From Geotrypetes seraphini (taxonomy: Eukaryota > Chordata > Amphibia > Gymnophiona > Dermophiidae), in NCBI RefSeq assembly GCF_902459505.1, contig NC_047084.1, positions 91,759,957 through 91,823,956 on the forward strand: a DNA stretch of 64,000 nucleotides. Reading direction: 5' to 3'. How positions within the stretch are numbered: the stretch's first letter is position 1; each line of letters opens with the position of its first letter. Position numbers and translations under genes: made by a program. This document shows positions 1 through 10,530 of the stretch, piece by piece. The notes under the pieces were generated by a model. The model made no database searches and had not been told where the DNA came from. It worked only from the letters and a program-made list of their open reading frames with translations.

Positions 1-420
1 CTTTATAACACTTTGTGGTGCGACCACACCTTGAATGCTGTGCACAATCCTGGTCACCATATCTCAAAAATATATAGAGAACTTGGAAAAGGTACAGAGA
101 AGGGCAATGAAAATGATAAAGGGGATGGGACGATTTTCTTATGAGGAAAGGCTAAAGTGGCTAGGGCTCTTCAGTCTGGAGGAGAGACGGCTGAGGGGAG
201 ATATGATTGAGGGCTATAAAGTACCGAATGGAGTGGAATGGATGGATATAAATCACTTGTTTACTCTTTCTAAAACTACAAGGACTAGGGAACAGGCAAT
301 GAAGCTACAAAGTAGTACATTAAAAAAAAAAAAAAGGAGAATCTACAGTATTTCTTCACTCTGCATATAATTAAACTCTGGACTTTGTGGCCAGAGAATG
401 TGGTGAAAGTAGCTAGCTTA
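1..420 (+). mobile_element. CR1/L2-clade LINE fragment (end of ORF2)
   Basis: The + strand encodes the C-terminal tail typical of the CR1/L2 ORF2 protein, with VQRRAMKMIKGM, then YEERLKWLGLFSLEERR, then LRGDMIEGYK. The same block recurs at 28.9, 56.5 and 63.8 kb. The piece is cut by the window edge and interrupted by a poly-A run near 320. It is a dead LINE copy, not a host gene. Confidence 0.8.
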
Positions 421-444
421 CCACCCCCCCCCCCACCCCACCCC

Positions 445-580
445 TTTTACAAAACTGTAGTGCAGTTTTTAGCGGCAGTAACAGTTCCGACACTCAGAGG
501 AATTCAATGAGCATTGGAGTTGTTACTGCCACAGCCGGTGCTAAAAATCATGCTAGAGTTTTGTGAAAGGGGGTGTTTGT
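445..580. mobile_element. Short palindromic MITE (TTTTACAAAACTGTAG ends)
   Basis: The ends are inverted: TTTTACAAAACTGTAGTGC on the left and GCTAGAGTTTTGTGAAAGG on the right. The middle folds back on itself (GCAGTAACAGTTCCGAC against GTTGTTACTGCC). A second, end-truncated copy lies at about 2097-2191 inside a LINE. No coding capacity. Confidence 0.7.
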
Positions 581-622
581 GTATGGGGGGGTGTTAATTT
601 CCTAAACGTAAAGACCATATGC

Positions 623-1205
623 CAGTGGTCTCAAACTCACGGCCCGCCAGGTACTATTTTGAGGCCCTCAGTATGTTTATCGTAATCACAAAAGTAAAAT
701 AAAAAAGTTTCTTGATCATATGTCTCTTTAGCTATAAATGACAATATTATTATTAAGACTTAGGCAAAAGGAAAGATTTATAAACTATAAAAAAATTTTA
801 CCTCATGCAAAATTGTCATTTCTTTTTTTTTTTTTTTTTTATTTCTTTATTGATATTTTGAACTTGACAATGTATACATTTGAAAAATCGAAAAAAAAAC
901 CAAACAACTATATGAAAATACACTATTAACATCAGAAATATTACAATAAAAATTTTAAATCCCTTCTTAACCTATAACAGTAATGATATTATATTATACT
1001 CATCAATATTATAGAATATTATGAAATTTATACCTCTAAATAAATAATACACCCCCCCACACACACACACCCTGGATGTGCAAAGGAATCTAACATAAAG
1101 AAAAAGGAATCACTAATAAGACATTAACTATTTTTTTCTGAAGTCCTCCAAGTACCCACAAATCTAAAATGTGGCCCAGCAAAGGGTTTGAGTTGGAGAC
1201 CACTG
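623..1205 (+). mobile_element. Non-autonomous hAT element, copy 1, with internal insertion
   Basis: It starts CAGTGGTCTCAAACTC and ends GTTGGAGACCACTG, which are hAT-like inverted ends. It matches the copies at 1379-1672 and 41790-42082 (reverse). About 300 bp at 822-1117 is absent from the other copies: it begins with a T run and holds a CA microsatellite, so it is probably a minus-strand L1-type 3' end. The left flank is CCATATGC and the right flank GCCTATAG, so the two flanks do not match each other. Confidence 0.85.
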
Positions 1206-1378
1206 GCCTATAGGAAGAGGAGATGCAAATGTTAAGAGCTTAGCCAATAGGGAGAGGAGGAGGTAGTGGATGCTGTGGATGGGCCATTTGGCCTTTATCT
1301 GCCATCATGTTACTATGTTTCTATAATCATAAAGTTCTATGACATCACAATACAGGTGTAAAGAGCCTTAGCCTATAG
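1206..1378. repeat. Segment trapped between two hAT copies
   Basis: This 173-bp segment begins and ends with the same 8 bp, GCCTATAG. It carries a LINE 3' tail (GGGCCATTTGGCCTTTATC, then TTACTATGTTTCTATAA). Two related stretches, AAGAGCTTAGCCAATAGG and AAGAGCCTTAGCCTATAG, lie at opposite ends. No gene is seen. Confidence 0.7.
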
Positions 1379-1672
1379 CAGTGGTCTCAAACTCGCAGTC
1401 CGCCAGGTCCTACTTTGAGGCCCTCGGTATGTTTATCATAATCACAAAAGTAAAATAAAACAGTTTCTTGACCATGTGTCTCTTTAGCTATAAATGACAA
1501 TATTATTATTAAGACTTAGCCAAAAGGAAAGATTTATAAACTATAAAGAGTTTTACCTCATGCAAAATTGTCATTTATTTAATAAGACATTAACTATTTT
1601 TTTCTGAGGCCCTCCCAAGTACCTACAAATCCAAAATGTGGCCCTGCAAAGGGTTTGAGTTGGAGACCACTG
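1379..1672 (+). mobile_element. Non-autonomous hAT element, copy 2
   Basis: Uninterrupted 294-bp copy of the family, with CAGTGGTCTCAAACTCGC and GTTGGAGACCACTG ends. The left flank is GCCTATAG and the right flank CCATATGC, the reverse order of copy 1. Some 30 codons' worth of open frame on the minus strand are chance. Confidence 0.85.
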
Positions 1673-1924
1673 CCATATGCCATTATTAAGACGGACTTGA
1701 GAAAATCCTCTGCTTATTTCTAGAATGAGCAGCATCAAATATTTTGCCAGGGATTTTGCCAGGTACTCGGCTACTGCTGAAAACAGGATACTGCACTTGA
1801 TGGTGTCAGTCTGTCCCACTCCCAGTAAGGCAATGCTTATGTTCTTATGTTCCCTGCATGCATTTGTGTGTGTGCAGAGGTAATCTTTCTGTGTAGATTG
1901 CTCTGATATGTCTTGTCAACACTA

Positions 1925-2470
1925 CTACATTTATCATTTCTATAGTGCTGTAAGGCACACGCAGTGCTGCACATTTAAAATGTAATAGACGGTTCCTGCT
2001 CAGAAGAGCTTACAATTTAATTTGGACAGACAGGACATATAGGGGTTGGGGAGTTTCTTGCAGAGAGAATGATAAGATGGACATAATTACAAAACTATAG
2101 TGCAGTTTTTAGCGCCAAACGCGGCAGTAACAGTTCCGACACTCAGCGTTGGAGCTGTTACTGCCATAGCCGGTGCTAAAAATCGTGCTACAGTGAGAGT
2201 TAGGAGTTGAAAGCAGCCTCTAAAAAAAATGGGCTTTTAGCTTGGAGTTTAATCCTGCTAGAGACGGAGATTGACGTATTGACTCAGGCAGTCTGTTCCA
2301 GCCATAGGGCGCAGCAAGATAGAAAGGACGGGGTCTGGAGTTGGCAGAAGAGGAAGTGGTTATGGATAAGAGGGACTTACCCGATGAACGGAGTTCACGG
2401 GGGAGGAGCATAGGGGGAAATAAGTGAGGAGAGATATTGGGGGGCATTAAGACAAGAGGTTAACAAGCCA
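1925..2470 (-). mobile_element. L2-type LINE 3' end, split by a MITE
   Basis: The minus strand encodes a LINE ORF2 C-terminus: PRELRSSGKSLLSI, then RPRPFYLAAPYGWNRLPESI, then LNSKLKAHFF at about 2225-2430. The same tail is seen at 35.8 kb and 48 kb. A palindromic MITE of the 445-580 family sits inside at about 2097-2191 and separates the tail from its 3' UTR (GAGCTTACAATTTAATTTGG). Confidence 0.75.
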
Positions 2471-2649
2471 CTTACTACGGTGCAAATAAAGAATAAGAAT
2501 GAATGTATGCACTATATCTGCAGAAACTAGATGCTTAGCAGAAATGCTCAAATTGAAATTGGATTGGCGTGGAACTCTCATCCCCAAAATTTTCATAAAA
2601 GTACATGCTTCCTGTCAGGAAATTCACTGCTTCAAGCAAGTTGGGGTGT

Positions 2650-2990
2650 TGGGTTTTTTTTTTGTATATCATTTTTATTAAGGGGTCATCAAGAGAACAG
2701 GAATAACACAATCAATAAACATATGAACTAGAAAAAAGTACAACAGGTGCAAACAGAATCATATGGGATACTGGCAGTACAGAACAAGAGGAGGAACCCA
2801 GCACCTCCCGCCAAGAGTCAGCCGGCTAACAGAGGTCACACAGGCCCAGAAGAATGCCAGCTCTCCTGACCAAATAAGCAATATACCCCCAAAGTATTTT
2901 AGTGTGATAAGAGAATCATCCCTAGCAAGTTTTTGTAAGTCACCCCAACCTGTGCTTGGAGCACTCATCAAACCTAGTTTCCTTTTTACT
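2650..2990 (-). mobile_element. Probable L1-type 3' end headed by poly-T
   Basis: A T-rich head (TTTTTTTTTGTATATC) is followed by TTTTTATTAAGGGGTCATC. That is the look of a minus-strand poly(A) retrotransposon 3' end, similar to the insert at 822-1117. No recognisable coding sequence; the family is a guess. Confidence 0.35.
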
Positions 2991-3479
2991 AAGATGCATT
3001 AAAATTTAGGCTTAACACATTCTAATGCAGGATGCTCCCATGTACTAAGCCTAAATTTCCCGTGACCTATGCTTATAGTTGTTTATTGATTGATTGATTT
3101 AAAAAGGCTTATAGCCCACCTGCTTATGTATTTATTGTTGCAGTTTCTGCCCTAGTGTTTGCATTTGCGCATTAACGCAGGAGCAATTACCAATAGTGCC
3201 TCTATTGCAGAGGCACTAAGGACCATATTCTATAAACGGCGCCATAAGTTAGGCCAATATCACTTGACTATAATTTCCTAGGAGGTTTTTAAATTGTACA
3301 TTACATCTTCCCTTCTAAACAGTCCTCTTTTATGCATTAAATAACTAATAGATCTTCAGCTGGCTCTTCGGCGGAGTTTCATGCGTACCGTACACTGCAT
3401 GAGCCGCTATTCTCATTGGATCACTCTCATTACTTGATTATTTTTATTTATAACTTTATGTTTTAATTTTCCACTTTAT

Positions 3480-4456
3480 AGCACATACACCAAATGTCTG
3501 AACCTGCGGTTCCTCTCATACTGAGCAGGATTACTATCACAATGATGCATCAGTAGGGTAAAACTAACCTGTCTTAGACCGTCGTGGCCTATGTGAAGAT
3601 GAGATACTGGGCTAGATGGACCATTGGTCTGACCCGGTGCTCCGCCACTTATTTCTGCCCAATGGGATGATCAGTGACACTCAGAAAAGCACACAGACAA
3701 TATCAAAGCATAAACAATAACCCTTTATTATACATATATATATATAAGAATAAAATAGCATCACCTGGACCCCATACACTGACCACCTTCACAATTGGGA
3801 ATCCTTGCAATTGATAGGCGGGGGGACCAAAGGACTGTCCCTTTTGACATCGTGGCTTCTCCCTTCAGACGTCATGGATTCTGTCTGTCAGGGTCAGAAT
3901 CCCGGTTTTATATAGGAGGCAAACTGCGGAGTTCATAGTAAAAGCATAAACAGCTGGTCCTGAATACAGCTGGTCCTGCTCCTTTGTTCTCTGTTTTGAC
4001 AACACCTAGGCCAAGGAGGTGTGGCAGAGACCGGACCATCTGGCTTTATTGTCCTTTTGATGTTATTGTGGAGGTGTTTGAAGAGATTGTTTTCCCATGA
4101 GACTGGTTTCACTGTCCCTTTGGAGATCAAGGAGGTCAGGATGTTAGATACTTGTCACTGTCCCTTTGATGCTGTTTGGGCAACTCCTAGGTCAAAAAGG
4201 TCAAGTTAGCAGATACTTGTCACTGTCCCCTTCCTTTTGATGTAGTTTCCCATCTGTCTTTACTGATGTTATTTGAGCAGCTTGCCTGCAAAGGAAGTCA
4301 GGCTCTCAAATGAGCAAACTTTACTGCCCTTTTGAGATCAAGGTAACGCTCATGACACGGAGGTCAGATAAGCAGACTTGAGGAGACATGTCACGTATTA
4401 TGCTGATTACCCCCTGGGTATAACACCCGGTAAGGCTATTCTTATGCTCTTATCTT
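3480..4456 (+). mobile_element. 28S-rRNA/CR1 chimeric SINE, split by a solo LTR
   Basis: Bases 3480-3578 read as the reverse complement of the 28S rRNA sarcin-ricin-loop region. Recognisable blocks are CATACACCAAATGTCTGAAC, GCGGTTCCTCTC, ACTGAGCAGGATTAC and GTAGGGTAAAACTAACCTG. The next 13 bases, TTAGACCGTCGTG, are 28S in the opposite (sense) orientation. A CR1 3' tail follows: GATACTGGGCTAGATGGACC, ATTGGTCTGACCC and, beyond the LTR, GGCTATTCTTATGCTCTTAT. 28S-derived SINEs with LINE tails (SINE28-type) are known in vertebrates. The 28S identification is from memory of the rRNA sequence. Confidence 0.75.
3638..4425 (-). mobile_element. Solo LTR of an endogenous retrovirus-like or LTR element
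   Basis: The 788-bp block starts TG, ends CA and is flanked by a perfect 5-bp duplication (CCCGG at 3633-3637 and 4426-4430) that splits the CR1 tail of the host SINE. On the minus strand a TATA run and AATAAA lie near its downstream end, as expected for LTR promoter and poly(A) signals. There is no internal region or second LTR, so it is a solo LTR fossil. The exact family is not recognised. The matching TSD suggests it is not very old. Confidence 0.75.
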
Positions 4457-5032
4457 AATGGATTTCTAAATCATTTGTGCCTGCCTAGCCACCGATACTC
4501 AGCAGCACTTAATTATACAGCGAGGCTCAAAAGAGGAACTCACCACTAGCCATGTTGAAAGTGGCAAGTGAGAGGCGGTACAAAAGGCAGAGCCAGAAGT
4601 TATATAGATGCTGGTAATATTCTGTGCTGGTGCCTAGATAGCTACCAGGGTATGCAGAACCACAAAAAAAGGAGCCCTACATTTGCATGATTAACTATTT
4701 AGGTGCTGGTACTGAATATCAACTGACAGTCACATAACTACTGAGCTGTGACCAGAATCTGCTTCATCCTCTCTCCAGCCCAGCTCCCTGAGCAAATTAG
4801 TGAACCCCCTTCCTACCATTCCCCTCCCCCCTTCACCTGCGCAATGTACTGATCCCTCTTCCCTCATCGAGTAAAGCAGTGATCCTCTTCTAGGCCCTCC
4901 ATCCCACTCCCCTTCAGGTCCTCCCCCCCCCAAGTCATAGCAGACTTCCCTGTGCCTATCTGAAAAGGTCTGCTGGTCTAGTGGTGGATGAGGCAGGAGC
5001 GAACCCCACTCATTCCTGTTCCTTGCAGCTCC

Positions 5033-5268
5033 TGATAAACATAACAACATAAGCAATGCCTCCGCTGGGTCAGACCTGAGGTCCATTGTGCCCAGCAGTC
5101 CACTCACGCAGCGGCCCAACAGGTCCAGGACCTGTGCAGTAATCCTCTATCTATACCCTTCTATCCCCTTTTCCAGCAGGAAATTGTCCAATCCTTTCTT
5201 AAACTCCAGTACCGTACTCTGCCCTATTACGTCCTCTGGAAGCGCATTCCAGGCATCCACCACACGTT
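5033..5268 (-). mobile_element. LINE B, 3' piece (separated by nested LINE A)
   Basis: On the minus strand this reads VVDAWNALPEDVIGQ-like sequence followed by the 3' tail with GACTGCTGGGCACAATGG and GGTCTGACCCAGCGGAGGC, ending in TTATGTTGTTATG. It is the missing 3' end of the LINE at 6408-8345. The TTTACTCAA just before LINE A and the ACGTGTGG just after it (minus strand) rejoin into the family sequence. Confidence 0.8.
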
Positions 5269-6407
5269 AGAAACATAGAAACATAGAAAAAGACGGCAGA
5301 TAAGGGCCGCGGCCCATCTAGTCTGCCCACCCCATCCCACGTGATGATCCCATTTCTTCTTAAAATCAGGCACACTGCTTGCTTCGATCACCTGAAGTGG
5401 AAGTTTATTCCAGCGATCAACCACTCTTTCGGTGAAAAAGTATTTCCTGGTGTCGCCGTGCAATTTCTCGCCCCTGATTTTCCATGGATGTCCTCTTGTC
5501 GCCGTCGGACCTTTGAAAAAGAAGATATCTTCTTGTACCTCGATACGGCCCGTGAGGTATTTGAACATCTCGATCATGTCTCCCCTCTCTCTGCGTTCCT
5601 CGAGTGAGTATAGCCGTAATTTATCCAGCCGTTCCTCGTACGGGAGATCCTTGAGTCCAGAGACCATCCGGGTGGCCATTCGCTGGACTGACTCAAGCCT
5701 CAGTACATCCTTGCGGTAATGAGGCCTCCAGAATTGTACGCAGTATTCCAGTTGGGGCCTCACCATGGATCTATACAACGGCATAATGACTTCAGGCTTA
5801 CAGCTGACGAAACTCCTACGTATACATCCTATGATCTGCCTAGCCTTAGATGAAGCCCGCTCCACTTGAGTGGCAGTCTTCATATCTTCACTGATGATTA
5901 CCCCTAAGTCCCGTTCTTCAACAGTCCTTGCTAGGATCTCGCCATTTAGGGTGTAAGACTCGCATGGATTTTGACTGCCAAGGTTCATGACTTTGCACTT
6001 CTTGGCATTGAAACTCAGTTGCCAGGTCCTAGACCATTGCTCCAATAGGAGTAGGTCATGTTTCATATTGTCCGTTGTGCTCTTGCTTATTATATTACAT
6101 AGTTTGGCGTCATCGGCGAATAACGTTATTTTACCTCGAAGCCCCTCAGCCAAGTCCCTTATAAAGATATTGAAAAGGATCGGACCTAAGACCGAGCCCT
6201 GTGGCAGTCCGCTGATCACTGCCGTCGTTACGGAGGGGGTGCCGTTCACCACCACCCTGTGAAGCCTACCACCAAGCCAGTCTCCAATCCATTTTGTCAA
6301 AGTGTCACCTAATCCTATAGAACTCATTTTGCACAACAACCTGCGGTGTGGGACACTATCGAATGCTTTGCTGAAGTCCAAGTATACAAATTCCAAGGAC
6401 TCTCCAA
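5269..6407 (-). mobile_element. LINE A: 5'-truncated CR1/L2-clade LINE nested in LINE B
   Basis: A long minus-strand frame begins at 6396 with FVYLDFSKAFDSVPHRRL, then SGLPQGSVLGPILFNIFI and the catalytic box LFADDAKL. It continues into the ORF2 tail (PHYRKDVLRLESVQR, YEERLDKLRLYSLEERR, DTRKYFFTERVVDRWNKLP). This is the reverse transcriptase from motif 2a on; the endonuclease part is lost by 5' truncation. The 3' end is a TTTCTATG microsatellite. The open frame runs past the LINE end at 5269 into LINE B sequence and stops at 5227, so the last 12 or so residues are chimeric. The open frame suggests a fairly young copy. Confidence 0.9.
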
Positions 6408-8345
6408 CATTGAGTAAAGAAGAACTTCCTAGTATTTGTTTTGAATTTGTCCCCTTTCAACTTCTCCGAATGCCCTCTTGTTCTTTTATTTTTTGAAAGA
6501 ATTTTTTGAAGAATTGGTCCCTCTCTACTCTTTCTATTCCCTTCATAATCTTGTAAGTCTCTATCATATCCCCTCTAAGTCTCCTCTTCTCAGGGAAAAG
6601 AGACCCAGTTTCTCCATTCTCTCAGTGTATGAAAGGTTTTCCATCCCTTTTTATCAGATGTGACGCTCTCCTCTGAACCCTCTTGAGTAACGCCATATCC
6701 TTCTTAAGGTACGGCGACCAATATTGGACACAGTACTCCAGATGCGGACGCACCACTGCCCGATACAACGGTAGGATAACTTCTTTCGTTCTGGTAGTAA
6801 TACCCTTCTTGATTATACCTAGCATTCTATTCACTCTCTTAGCGGCCGCTGCGCACTGTGCAGTCGGCTTCATTGTCATGTCCACCATTACCCCCAAGTC
6901 CCTTTCTTGGGTACTCTCATTCAATAACATCCCTCCCATTGTATAGTTGTACCTCAGGTTTCTGCTTCCCACATGCAATACTTTACATTTCTCAACGTTG
7001 AACTTCATCTGCCATCTTGTCGCCCATTCCCCTAGTTTGGTCAAGTCCCTTTGCAATTCTTCGCAGTCCTCCTTAGTCCAAGCTCCACTAAATAGTTTGG
7101 TGTCGTCCGCAAATTTTATTATCTCACACTTCGTCCCTGTTTCTAGATCATTTATGAATATATTAAATAGCAGCAGCCCGAGCACCGAGCCCTGCGGAAC
7201 ACCACTTGTGACCCTCCTCCAGTCCGAGTAGTGGCCCTTCACCCCTACCCTCTGTTTCCTACCCGCCAACCAGTTTCTGATCCATCTATGTACATCTCCG
7301 TCCACCCTATGGTTCTTCAGTTTCCAGAGTAGACGTTCATGAGGCACCTTGTCAAAGGCTTTTTGGAAATCTAGATATATGATGTCTATGGGGTCTCTTC
7401 TGTCCATCCGTTTGTTAATTCCTTCGAAGAAGTGCAATAAGTTAGTTAGGCATGATCTCCCCCTGCAGAAACCATGTTTGCTGATTATCAGAAGTTCGTT
7501 TCTTTCAAAATGTTCATCAATGTTTTCTTTTATCAGTGCTTCCGCCATTTTCCCCAGAACCGAGGTCAGACTCACCGGTCTGTAGTTTCCCGGGTCACCT
7601 CTTGATCCCTTTTTAAAGATGGGCGTAATATTGGCTATCTTCCAATCCTCCGGGATCACGCCTGTTTTCAGGGATAGGTTACAAATTTGCTGCAGTAGTT
7701 CCTCTATCTCCTCCTTTAATTCCTTCAGAACCCTTGGATGGATTCCATCCGGACTGGGGATTTGTCAGTTTTTAGTTTTTCTATCTGCCTGCGCACATCT
7801 TCAAAGCTCACTTCCATGGATGTTAATTTTTCTGCTTGATTTCTATTGAAGAATTGCTCAGGTTCCGGTATGTTGGTTGTGTCTTCGTTTGTAAATACAG
7901 ACGAAAAGAACATGTTAAGTCTTTCCGCAACCTCTTTCTCCTCCTTCACCACTCCCTTCCTGTCTCCGTCGTCCAGCGGTCCCACCTCCTCCCTAGCCGG
8001 CTGCTTCCCTTTAACATATCTAAAGAACGGTTTGAAATTTTGTACTTCCCTGGCTAGCCTCTCTTCATACTCTGTTTTGGCTTTTCGAACCACACGGTGA
8101 CATTCTTTTTGATACTTCCTGTGCTCTTTCCAGTTCCCCTAAGTTTTGCCCTTTTTCCATTTGCTGAATGAATTTTTCTTATTGCCTATCGCTTCCTTCA
8201 CTATATTAGTTATCCACGCCAGGTCTTTTGTTCGACTCTTTTTGCACCCCTTTCTGAATCTGGGGCTATACAGATTTTGCGCCTCGCTCACCGTGTCTTT
8301 GAAAAAAGACCAGGCATGTTCTACCTCCAGCGATAATCTCATGGC
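6408..8345 (-). mobile_element. LINE B: CR1/L2-clade LINE, main piece
   Basis: Reading the minus strand from 8342, the order is LEVEHAWSFFKDTVSEAQ, then VRKAKTEYEERLAREVQ and VAERLNMFFSSVFTNED (the linker before the RT). The RT follows: VIPEDWKIANITPIFKKG, NYRPVSLTSVLGK, IYLDFQKAFDKVPHERL, SGVPQGSVLGLLLFNIFI and the catalytic FADDTKLF. The ORF2 tail ends near 6410. The endonuclease is missing. Frame changes near 7745, between 8090 and 8140, and near 6640 show it is dead. LINE A interrupts its last ~230 bp. Confidence 0.9.
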
Positions 8346-8349
8346 ACTA

Positions 8350-9130
8350 CCACTAGGGGTCAGAATTTCAGAAGTCTTATTGCAGAAATTTTCCAGCTCT
8401 TGCCACAGTATCTATCCTTGAGCTGCCACAGGGAATTGAGGTTTGTGTGACTCTATGCCCAAGATCTGTGTTCCCTGAGCCATGAAGGATTTCTTCCTAC
8501 ATGAGCCAAAGACAAATGAAAGTGATTGAATGTTCTGTAATGGTGTCATGTGATCAATCAAGTGAAAATCAATCAAACTAACCACAGAGAGACCATCAGT
8601 GGAGAGAATTCCTTCTACTAAAGATGCCTTATGCTTCAACATATGAGGAGCTCATCATTTGCTGCTGATCACACATGGGGAAAAGCATTGAGCATACAAG
8701 TATTCATTGCTTGCCCTACTGAGTGGAATTTGTATATTCTGTCAATATGCAGTGGGAGCTATTGTGAATCATACAAACAGGTCCTTCTAATTCAAGCACA
8801 GAACTCATCAGCTACTCTTGCAAAGCAGAATGTTAAAAAAAAAATTTAATAAATAAACAACAATAAGCATACAATACAAGAGTGTTCATTCTGAATAGCC
8901 CAGGACTGAATTCTTGCAATGATTCTTTTTTGCCAGATCAGGCCAAGTCACCTACCTGGAACCATGTGTCATTGAACTCGATTGTTTTGGATCTTGCTTC
9001 ATTTCCCCCGTTGCGCCGAAGTAGAATATGAAACTCCTTGCTGGCCATGAACTTGTACTTTTCATGAAGGGAATCACATCAATTCTGTGTGTGTGATTAA
9101 GAAGACTAGAACACCCTATTTCAGTGTACT
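8350..9130. other. No gene recognised (likely intron of the membrane-protein gene)
   Basis: No repeat family or coding homology is recognised. Short open frames exist but show no domain. The A-rich run near 8835 is the only simple-sequence feature. Confidence 0.4.
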
Positions 9131-9545
9131 TTTATATAGGGTTCCTTTTATTAAACTGCGGTAGAGCTTCTTACCACGGGCCGTCAAGGCAAATGCTACG
9201 ATAATGTTAGTCACAATCAAGTAGGATATCCATGACACTGGATTTCTGCATATTTTCCAAAGTTCTGTGGCAAGAGGATTCAAATTCTGCAGATTTTTTT
9301 AAAACTTCTGTGCCAATTATTTAGCATATTTACATAAATATGAATGCATTTGCATATTACATTGTGTTTGGTCCTTTTGAGGGGGTAAAGGATCTTTTAC
9401 GTTGTATTTGGTCCTTTTATCAAGCTACGGTAGGGGTTTAACGCGCATAATACTGCGCGTTAAACCACCTGCTGCGCTAGCCGCTAACGCCTGCATTGAG
9501 CTGCATTGAGAGTTGGGCGCCATTTATAGAACAGCATTTGGCTCC
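9130..9545. mobile_element. Degraded Harbinger-like MITE ends
   Basis: GGTTCCTTTTATTAAACTGC (9140) and GGTCCTTTTATCAAGC (9410) are left ends of the GGGCTCCTTTTACTAAGG MITE family seen complete at 31.8, 40.9, 44.4, 45.7 and 57.1 kb. The second is followed by the family's palindromic core (TTTAACGCGCATAAT, CTGCGCGTTAAACC). The right ends are lost. Confidence 0.6.
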
Positions 9546-9732
9546 AAGATCCACACCCTTACGTGCCTATCCCACGCTTTCTTGAATTCAGATACAGTTT
9601 CTGTCTCCACCGCCTCTTCCAGGAGACTGTTCCCGGAATATTAATAAATGAATTGCCAATGTAATTATCTATTTAAAAATTAAAAGGTGTTACCACTGTG
9701 GATTTTTATTCTTTAACCTACCCCCCCCCCCC

Positions 9733-10075
9733 CTTTATGAAGCTGTGTTAGGATTTTTTTTTTTTATCGCCGGTCACAGTGGTATTAGTTCTGACGCTCA
9801 AAGAATTCCTTTGAGTGTGAGAGCTAATACTGCTGCGACTGGCAATAAAAAAGTCTAACGCAGGGCTGCCCAAGTCCAGTCCTCGAGATCTACTGGCAGG
9901 CCAGGTTTTCAGGATATCCATGATAAACATGCATGAGAGAGATTTGCATACCAAGAAGGCAGTGCAGGCCAATCTCTCTCATGCATATTCATTGTGGATA
10001 TCCTGAAAACCTGGCCTGCCAGTAGATCTCGAGGACTGGACTTGAGCAGCCCTGGTCTAACGCGTCTTTGTAAAG
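9733..10075. mobile_element. Outer MITE interrupted by a hAT MITE
   Basis: The left end CCTTTATGAAGCTGTG and the right end CTAACGCGTCTTTGTAAAG pair as degraded inverted ends. The body between them folds back (TTAGTTCTGACGCTCAAAG against CTTTGAGTGTGAGAGCTAA). The hAT element at 9861-10054 splits it close to its right end. Confidence 0.65.
9861..10054. mobile_element. 194-bp hAT MITE with perfect 8-bp TSD
   Basis: The ends CAGGGCTGCCCAAGTCCAG and CTTGAGCAGCCCTG are inverted, and almost the whole element is a hairpin with arms of about 75 bp. The flanking duplication GTCTAACG (9853-9860 and 10055-10062) is perfect. An 8-bp TSD and a CAG start are hAT hallmarks. Confidence 0.9.
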
Positions 10076-10236
10076 AACTTTCAAAGTAGCCGTGTTCATT
10101 TAACGCCTATGAACTCTGGGTTCATTCTCTCAGGAGACCTGTGACCCTGCTCTCGTACACCAGATGGGATTTTTGTCATCAGCATATAATTCATCTTCTG
10201 TACCCCACTGACCTACTCACTGATTTTGTTTTGCAG

Positions 10237-10292
10237 ACTGGCCAGAACTGAGAAAAGATCCAGTAAAAACATGCCTTCATTCAGAGAAACAG
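10237..10292 (+). CDS. Single-pass membrane protein, penultimate-but-one exon (unnamed gene)
   Basis: A 56-bp exon follows a pyrimidine-rich acceptor (TGATTTTGTTTTGCAG) and ends at CAG|GTACCA. Its open frame reads LARTEKRSSKNMPSFRET. The last base is codon position 1, which fits exactly with the exon at 14219. It would encode the juxtamembrane stalk just outside the membrane. Upstream exons must lie left of the window or be unrecognised. The call rests on splice signals and phase, not on homology, so it is the weakest of the three exons. Confidence 0.55.
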
Positions 10293-10530
10293 GTACCATT
10301 TTAACATAAAAATATATATAGGATCTTAAACGATTGTTCCCCTAATTCTATAACCTTAGCACCTAATATAAGTGCCAGTTGCATACTAAGATTAAAGAAC
10401 ACTAATACTTATGCAAGTGAATGTAACATTGAGAGAACATAGTGGGAGTGACCAGATAGATTATCCAGGAATTCATCAAGAAATGTCCTTTATTCAGAGG
10501 TGGTGCACAGTTCACATATCTTCAGGATAA

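Noticed and set aside
8956-9084. Possible minus-strand exon with donor TCCAG|GTAGG and phrase FMASKEFHILLRRNG
   Set aside because: The frame giving that phrase is not open across the whole acceptor-to-donor interval, and the frame that is open has no recognisable content. The chance level for a 40-codon open frame is too high.
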